A stretch of 64,000 nt of DNA from Saccharomycopsis malanga (taxonomy: Eukaryota > Ascomycota > Saccharomycetes > Ascoideales > Saccharomycopsidaceae): positions 2,108,501-2,172,500 of the forward strand of contig CP025324.1 of the NCBI GenBank assembly GCA_004014935.1. The letters are read 5' to 3'. Below are positions 63,235 through 64,000 of the stretch, piece by piece (the first letter of the stretch is position 1; each line of letters opens with the position of its first letter). A program made the translations under genes and the position numbers. Under the pieces are notes generated by a model, which was not told where the DNA came from, did no database searches, and saw only the letters and a list, made by a program, of their open reading frames with translations.

Positions 63235-63447
63235 ACGACCAGCACTCTGGGCAATAAGAAAAGACCTGACAGAACAGTTTAACCACTAATACTCTCAAAA
63301 ACGACCTAACAGGCCCAAGGCTGAGTCGATTGTGATTAAGAGGACATTATTGGGTTTTTTTGCTCAATCTTATCAACACCCTTTAGACATAACGTGTATA
63401 TGCCAAATGGATATTTACTGGGCTCGAAATATATGATAGAATTATAA
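63235..63447 (+). mobile_element. SINE-like element family 1, short-body subfamily
   Basis: Two partial head blocks (AAGAAAAGACCTGACAG and AAACGACCTAACAGGCCCAA), then GGACATTATTGGG, TCTTATCAACACCC, TTTAGACATAACGTGTATAT, GATATTTACTGGGCTCGAAA, TATATGATAG and an ATT-rich tail. The middle of the body is absent, as at 61129-61222. The doubled head block suggests insertion next to an older copy or template switching. Confidence 0.6.
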
Positions 63448-64000
63448 TTATGAAAATGGAATATTATATCGTTGTTGGTAAAAATTCTATATGCTTTTAG
63501 CCCCATGGGTTGATTGAATAGATACATTAAACCGCTTATTCTATGTTTGCACCATCTACTGTTGCAAGCCTTGTTCTTTTGACCAACCCTTATGGACTAG
63601 ACTTACCTACGGGTACTTGGTTAGTGCCAATTTCCCATTATGGAGCTACTCATCCGTGTTTAGGTAGTCGTCTGGAACATTTGAGCTCCTTTCACTTACA
63701 TTACTGTTTTGACCACTATTCAAGACTCTATTTCCTCCTTTTTTAGACTTTTCTATTCTTTTTTAATCAGTTATTATGCCCACTTTCATTATGTCGGCTC
63801 CAAAAAATATCAATCCATCTTTTAAATTACTTACAATTGTTTTATCATTATTCAATTCTAATCCACATTTTTGTTTTTATCTTTTCAGCTTCTTGCTTAT
63901 TATTTCATAACCACATTGCAGCTGTATCATTGAATAGCAAACTTTTATTCTACTTTTACAATTAAGAAGTCCAATTTTTTTTTGATTTTTCATTATTCAC
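63448..64000. other. Window edge, no gene recognised
   Basis: A 67-codon open frame at 63543-63746 shows no family resemblance. Pyrimidine-rich towards the end of the window. Nothing else supported. Confidence 0.35.

Overview
The window is nuclear DNA of a budding yeast (Saccharomycotina, Ascomycota). The evidence is dense, mostly intron-poor genes with clear yeast orthologues (HIS5, RPN10, HIR3, IPA1, CPR7, GEA1/2, YJR142W, GYP5, RBG1, MSB2), AT-rich intergenic DNA, and short introns with a CTAAC-type branch site close to the acceptor. Local gene order recalls Saccharomyces cerevisiae chromosome X: HIR3-IPA1-YJR142W, and the divergent pair CPR7/GEA. The content is not that of Saccharomyces: it keeps a copper amine oxidase, two velvet-domain regulators, a GAF-domain protein and many small retroposon-like repeats. 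I cannot name the species. CTG codons are rare and do not settle whether CUG means Leu or Ser here.

Layout. 1-7.8 kb: 3' end of a peroxisomal-type amine oxidase, HIS5, a two-exon Nbl1/Borealin-like gene on the minus strand and a secreted aspartic protease. 8-9.3 kb: a 0.9-kb dispersed repeat followed by a SINE-like element. 9.5-31.4 kb: housekeeping genes (RPN10, a three-exon GAF-domain gene, HIR3 with an intron right after its ATG, IPA1, CPR7, GEA1/2, YJR142W-type Nudix). 32.4-33.2 kb: a SINE-like element split by a copy of the 0.9-kb repeat family, with a recognisable target-site duplication. 33.5-55 kb: the regulatory heart of the window, with a WOR1/Ryp1-type WOPR regulator, two velvet-domain genes and an MSB2-type signalling mucin, separated by intergenic regions of 2-6 kb full of simple repeats and TGCATGCA palindromes. 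55.9-62.9 kb: an aldo-keto reductase, the Rab GAP GYP5 and the GTPase RBG1. 60.4-61.5 kb and 62.9-63.5 kb hold more SINE-like copies.

Main conclusions. (1) A WOPR gene, two velvet genes and MSB2 are consecutive. In the dimorphic pathogen Histoplasma the equivalents (Ryp1, Ryp2/Ryp3, Msb2) form one morphology-switch circuit, so this locus may be a physically clustered version of it in a yeast. (2) The window carries a high-copy tRNA-derived SINE-like family with an (ATT)n-type tail and a second repeat family with a class-II-tRNA-like stretch. One copy of the second sits inside a copy of the first, flanked by a 19-bp imperfect duplication. (3) Splicing restores two genes that otherwise lack a start: HIR3 and the Borealin-like gene.
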